64,000 nucleotides of DNA from Pisolithus tinctorius (lineage: Eukaryota; Basidiomycota; Agaricomycetes; Boletales; Pisolithaceae), in assembly GCA_024663395.1 (NCBI GenBank), contig JANFAH010000009.1, positions 1,488,001-1,552,000 of the forward strand. The letters run 5' to 3'. This document shows, piece after piece, positions 58,816-64,000 of the stretch. Below the pieces are notes generated by a model, which was not told the origin of the DNA, made no database searches, and saw only the letters and a program-made list of their open reading frames with translations. A program made the position numbers and the translations under genes. Positions within the stretch are counted from its first letter, which is position 1. The number at the start of each line of letters is the position of its first letter.

Positions 58816-61800
58816 CTATGACCGCTTCGTCTTCTTCCCCTTTCGAGATTTCTCCCCATTTCCCTCAATAAGTTCTGTCTTGCGCTTTTTACCTCCCGAA
58901 GCGGTGCTCCGAACGCTCACAACTGTCGATCCTTTCGTCCCCGCTGCCAGTCTCGTTGCCTGCGCTTCTGCCGCACTCCAGTCCTTTGCACTATCATCGA
59001 TCGCATACCTATCAGAAGGCATACATTCCCGTCATGTACGTATCGGTGAGATGGGAAGGTCTCACTGGGATAGATCGAGGGCCTCGAACATGGCACGCTG
59101 CCGCTCTCGCAGGATACGTGTCGCTTCGTCGCCAGCTTCGTCTAGTTCATCTTCGATATTAGTGCTCATGGGCTTCCACGTATCCCCGTCCGTCCCTTCT
59201 GTACGTTCTGCATCAATATTGGACGTAACGCGAGACACATTGCTGGATGCTACTGGTGGGATGTCGGCACCAACTGCTTCCCTTTGGATATCCTGCAACT
59301 TCTTGGTGATCTTGCGGATGAGTTTCACGAAAAGGGCAAGAGTTTGTGAGACAGGCAGAGATAGCTCTTTCTGTGGGAGGTGGATGCCGTCCGTAGTAAG
59401 CGATCAGGTGTAAGAATAGGACAGTGGTTAGGTTGAATCTGCTCTGAAACCTCACCTCAAGTTCTTCGACACTTTTCCGCTGCAGTCCCATGCCAAGGAG
59501 AATGGATGCTTGAACAGCTGACAAGCTCACATCACCCAGTCGCTTCCCAAAGAAGAGCGCTGAGATTATGGGGAGGAGATCTAATATGACATGATAGTCA
59601 AGCATGTTGTTTGCATACGATTCGAGACGCTTCAGGTCATATGGCGTTATAAGAAGAGAAAGCTCCTGCGCAGCAAGTACTACGGTTGGGACATGATGAG
59701 TAGCCATTCACGATCCAGGAAGCGGCAAAGTCGATCCAATAAACGTACCGTGGGTAGCATACCCATTGCCTTTAACACCAGCGTTCGCGGCTTCCAAAAT
59801 GCTAAGCCCTATAACGCTCCCAAATTCCCTGAATTTATAAGACAGTAACGAGAGGAACCGCCGTCGAAAGTCTACCAGAGGGAGTACATTAGACTAGGAC
59901 CCTTCATGAGTGAGATGACTGAAAGCATACCGTTTGCGAATTCTCCCAGCCACTCTAGTTCAGTCTCGGATGAATTGTTCAAGCCTCGAACCATCACACA
60001 CGTGTGCTCTCCAGTGAGTTCACTCTGTGTTTGTCTGATGTAAAGCGGAATATAGCCTGCCCTCTTCCAGAAGCTATCCGGCCGTTGGGAACCATCATAA
60101 TCAGATCACGGGACACGATAAAGTCAGCAGGCGTAAGAATTGTGGTGTGAGCATACCCACCGGAGTAACTGAGGTGTTAAACCATATGAAACACCCAAGT
60201 AATCCAGACTCTCGGGCTTCCGCTCTGACAGGCGTTGAAGAAGGGGGGGCATCGCATTCGGTGACCGGACTGTAGGGAGATCGGTTTGAAGGTTTGTCAT
60301 CTATAACAAGTCAGGAGATGTGAGCAAAGAGTGAAACGCGAGTTTCCAAGGCAACTTACGGGGTCAACGGCAGTGACATCAGGGTAAGAGGGTTCCACTT
60401 GTGCGGCTTCGTCAAGATTGAAATATTCGCCAGAGTAAAATTCATTCAGTGCTTTTAACGCACGGGACCCATACCCCATCTGTCAGACACCAGTCAGTGA
60501 TAAGCACGGGCTTCTCTATATGAACGGAGATTATGGCACCTTTGCGTAGTCGGGGTGCGTCGCGATGCGCACTATTCGAGCCCCCGAAAGCTGTGCGAAC
60601 TTGCTCTCTTGGAATTGTTGGCTCACCAACCACGGAATCATGTCACCACCTGCACGGAAGCCACGGGTAAGCCCCTCCATAATTACCCCCTTGCTAATGT
60701 TACCCTCCAGCGCAACCTGAAGGACAACGAGCGGTTCCGGCAGATGGCTCTCGTCATCTTTGAGCGGCGGCAGAAGGACGAATAGATGATGGGCCGGTGC
60801 GTCAGACAACAATTGGAGGTCATTTGGTTGATTTTTATAGTGCGACGCCACATAAAGGGCCATCATACGCTGCAAAAAGAGTTCCGAAGCTGGGTGGAAG
60901 CTGAACAGCGTATCTCGCGAAACATAGTAGAGTTCACACGTAGAAGGATGGGGACAACCCTGTAGGGCTGAGGAGGCCTTGGTTGGCAGCGTTGCATCGA
61001 GACACAACAGTGAATGCAGCCATTGTTCAATCCTGTCTCCTGCAGCGTATCTGATAGGTGTTTCTAGTTTGATTTCATGCAGAGTTCTCGCGCGAGGGGC
61101 GTTGGCGTGAATAGGCTTCTTGGATTTCGTTGACGTAGAACCATCGTCTCCAACAACAGTTTCCTTAGTAACTGACGGGCGTGTGCTCTCGCGCAGCTGC
61201 TGAATAAGTTTCAAAGACAGAGAGCGCCCGGTACCCTCGTAGCCATTAATGGTGGACGCCATGAAAACGAGATACGGCCCCATTAAGTTTCTTACTAATG
61301 GAAGAGGGATCGCAGCGGCCTCGTCGATTATGACAAGTTCGGCCTGACCGAGGACATGTGCATCTTCGGGTTGAATGTACTGCGTACGGTCCAATGTATC
61401 GTGAGTAAATGATGCGAGATGGCCACGGCTACTTACCTGTATTGTTTGTCGATGTTGCCGGAACACGTTCACGCGTACGATGGCCTTGTTGAAGTCGGGA
61501 TTTGTGCTCTGAGCGATGTCGTAATCAAGATGTTCTTCATATCCCAGGGCATCAAGGCCCTTGAATACGAAGTCAAACAACGTCTTCAAATTTTCTGGAC
61601 TAGGGCTCGTTACGAATATATTCGCGTACCCGTGCCCCAGTGCAGCGGCAATCGCAAGGCCAAGCGCTGCAGACTTTCCTCGTCCACGAGCGGCCGTTAG
61701 GACGACCGTGCTCGACAAAGTCTTTTCTGCGATCGCTTCGACGAACGTCAGTAGAGCCTGTGCCTGGTCACGCGTCCGTGCGAGTTTCACCAGTTCGCCT

Positions 61801-62858
61801 ACGTGAGGTGTTTCTGCAAGGCTATCTTGTAGCTCTTTTAGTTCTGCTGTGCCTGGATCTGGTGGGAGTGCATCTTCTATAGGCGTTATGTCTTTGGCTT
61901 TGGATATCGGGAGGACATTGAGTTCATCGTCGAGAACAAGGCAATCGGAGCATGCGCCGAGGGAAAGTATAAAACGCTCATTAAACCGCGCGACTACTGC
62001 GTCGTGCGATGAAGTTCGATAGCGTGCATGAACGTCCTGCAGTGAGGGTTTAGCATTGGCGCACTGGATACAAGAAAAAAGTACCATAGTCAGGGTGTAT
62101 AACTGCCGCAAGGATGTCATGGTTTTGAGAAGTAAAACAACAAGACCACCACCCTCCACGGTCTCTATGGTGCGTGCTAGGAGATTGGGCGTAATGGCTT
62201 CGAAATCTTGTAGTACACACATGCCAAAGGTGTTGCCCAAAATCTTATGAGACTCCTTATAGTATCTATGACGATGGTCGAGTGAACAAACAATCAGAGA
62301 GTTGGCCTGGCTTACGTGTAGCGGATATCGGTGACAGTGACGAAGATCTCAAAGGGGCTTTGCTCGTTGGGCTCGCGAATGCCGCGCTTGACATCGCGTT
62401 TTATCTTGGCTTCCCGTTTTTTTCGATGGCTGAAAAACCAATATTAGCATCCGACTGGGTGGATACGGCATACATAAGAGGATGCGCCTTAAAGCTTCGA
62501 ACAGTCAGCTCTACAACACATAGGAGATTGTTGCAGACGAGCGGGAAGGATCCAGCGTTTTGACTAAGGTATCCGCATATCACAGACCAAAGACTCACGT
62601 TGTGAACCCCAGTTCTTTTTTGTAGCACCACAGCACAGAGGGACGGGCGGATACCCTTGCTTGAGACAGCAAAAAATGCAAGTTCACAATCTAGAACCAG
62701 AACGACACGCATGGTCAGCCCGGTGACATCTTCGGAGGGTTGTAACGACACACCTGGTCACGTCCCTTGTCCCCGACCAAGACAATAAATGAGCGATGAT
62801 TTTCCTTTACATTGTTGTTGATAAGGATCGGTATACGTGGGTCGAGCTGCTTGCGCAT
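58816..62858 (-). CDS. KRE33: RNA cytidine acetyltransferase Kre33/NAT10
   Basis: Thirteen exons on the minus strand: 62858..62754, 62690..62599, 62429..62316, 62265..62085, 62036..61437, 61379..60540, 60479..60360, 60300..60161, 60073..59931, 59871..59749, 59679..59456, 59370..59066 and 59008..58816, giving 1,059 residues, the standard length. Domains in order: N-terminal TmcA-like region (MRKQLDPRIP, SVLWCYKKELGF), helicase with Walker A (TAARGRGKSAALGL) and DEAA (VIIDEAAAIP), GNAT acetyltransferase (ARIVRIATHPDYAKMGYGS), tRNA-binding domain (LITPYDLKRLESYANNMLDY) and a lysine-rich nucleolar tail (GGKKRKTEL, KGKKTKRS). It makes N4-acetylcytidine in 18S rRNA and tRNA using ATP and acetyl-CoA, and is essential for small-subunit assembly. 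The copia insertion lies about 620 bp past its stop. Confidence 0.96.
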
Positions 62859-63107
62859 CTTGAACTTGATGATCCCACAAGGGGCTGAGCTTGTCAGGGA
62901 TTCGAAAGAAGGTGAAAAAGCAGGCAGGCTATATATGGAAGTTATGTCTCACAATGTTGGATCCTGCTTCCGGCCCGCGCTGCCCCGGTCCATGCTCAAC
63001 GAACAAACCAGCATTTTCGTTTCCCCGGAGTTGGAATATCTGATTCTCATCGGACCCACAACGTGGCGCGAACGCCTTTCTCAGGTGAGCATATAATATC
63101 TGTGAAC

Positions 63108-63519
63108 AGTCGTGACTGCGGCGGTTACTAGGCCCCAATGGCATTAGCTTTGCTTTAAAACTTGAACCAAAGCAAGCGGCAGATATCACGGAGCTTTATC
63201 GTCCATCTGCGCCTTATTGTGTGATTTCGCGTGATTCTAGTGATTGTGGAATGTCACTGAATAAATCCACCAATGTGGTCCACCTCACCGAAAGTCGTCA
63301 TTATGCTTATGGGATGCTTTTCATCCTAGATCGAGATGTAAACTTGCTTTGTCCCTATGGCACGTACCGAGGTATGTTTTGTGAAGTCCGTTTTGACCTA
63401 AATATTGCGTCGCGCTCATGTTGAACATTTTAGCGACCACTATTATCGTGGTTAGGCACAAGCGATACCACCGGCCATTTAGGAGTCCCATTTGGTTCTC
63501 CTCGTTTCGATTGTATTGA
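63108..63519 (+). CDS. unknown spliced gene, 3' exons only resolved
   Basis: Two segments join in phase, about 63108..63371 and 63434..63519: SFALKLEPKQAADITELYRP and RHYAYGMLFILDRDVNLLCP, then across a GT-AG intron to ATTIIVVRHKRYHRPFR and a stop. An upstream exon ending at 63084 (frame NVARTPFS) fits the phase, but no ATG could be fixed; a TATATA motif at about 62929 may be its promoter. No family recognised. It is divergent from KRE33, whose start is at 62858. Confidence 0.35.
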
Positions 63520-63701
63520 CTATGATGTCCACAGACGTGCGTGCCACAGGAACGCAGGAGGTGAGATAAAAAGCTCGTCCTTGGGACACCTCTCAGTTGT
63601 ACCCTCACCCAAGCTCGTTTGCTCGAAAGCTATCCGTGCTTTCCAAACGTGTGCGTACTATATCCTGCGATTACTCTCCTATCTCCAATTTCTTCGTGAA
63701 A

Positions 63702-64000
63702 ATGGCCGAGATCTATCAACCGTTTGCACTCGAACGACTTCGTGGAAGCCTTTGTTCCTGCGGAGCACCAACCATAGCAGAACACGAATTTTGTTTCTGT
63801 TCCCCTCGATGTGCTCGTGAAGATGCCCTCCGTGCTCTTGGCGCCTCTGAATCCCATTATCGAAAGGTTTTCAAACGTGCTTGTGTACCCCCGGAGCCGA
63901 GCCTCCGCCGGTTGGCATCCTCCGGGGTGCTTCGCCCCGACCCATCCATCCAACCGGAATGGACGACGAAGTCCAAACCCGCAAAGCCAGAGCTGCGGAC
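63702..64000 (+). CDS. cysteine-cluster hypothetical protein (3' end off the right edge)
   Basis: From the ATG at 63702 the frame stays open to the window edge (about 99 codons). The start MAEIYQPFALERLRGSLCSC leads into a probable zinc-binding cluster, CSCGAP ... FCFCSPRCAREDALRALG, followed by SHYRKVFKRAC. This arrangement recurs in small mushroom proteins of unknown function. The rest is proline- and arginine-rich. The ATG is the first in this frame after an in-frame stop. Confidence 0.6.
   Translation, partial: MAEIYQPFALERLRGSLCSCGAPTIAEHEFCFCSPRCAREDALRALGASESHYRKVFKRACVPPEPSLRRLASSGVLRPDPSIQPEWTTKSKPAKPELR

Overview
The window reads as a piece of a mushroom-forming basidiomycete (Agaricomycetes) nuclear genome. 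Genes carry many short introns (mostly 45-80 bp), tiny exons occur, DUF6699-like genes and an IRG-type GTPase are present, and the middle holds a KDZ transposon with a TET/JBP oxygenase, a combination known from Agaricomycetes. All exon structures were built by hand from splice signals, reading phase and family conservation; no search was run.

Layout. 1-14.7 kb is mostly housekeeping: SPP2 (cut by the left edge) and ISA2 are divergent; a tandem duplication follows in which the left copy keeps ISA2 and a dead methionine-synthase-like gene and the right copy keeps the live methionine-synthase-like gene and a dead ISA2 fragment; then a small secreted-protein candidate, PRP6, the HOS3 deacetylase and an unknown conserved-looking gene. 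15-26.6 kb is accessory: a GTP/GDP carrier gene (GGC1) with two frameshifts, an IRG-like GTPase with a probable 3' frameshift, and three DUF6699-like genes. 27.5-33.3 kb holds two tandem carboxylate (Jen1-type) MFS transporters. 34.7-58.2 kb is a nested mobile block: a Ty1/copia retrotransposon (216-bp LTRs, GCAGT target duplication) whose gag is split by an 18-kb KDZ DNA transposon. The KDZ element has about 92-bp inverted ends, long subterminal arrays of GGGCCC palindromes, a CxC2-type transposase, a TET/JBP dioxygenase and three further multi-exon cargo genes. 58.8-62.9 kb is KRE33/NAT10, followed by two plus-strand genes, the last cut by the right edge.

How it fits together. SPP2 and PRP6 act in splicing, ISA2 in mitochondrial Fe-S assembly, GGC1 in mitochondrial GTP/GDP exchange, and KRE33 in rRNA/tRNA acetylation. 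In the mobile block, five in-frame nonsense codons across four genes are all TGA, and the only two differences between the copia LTRs are both CpG transitions. This suggests decay by deamination at methylated CpG, in an element that itself carries a 5-methylcytosine oxidase.
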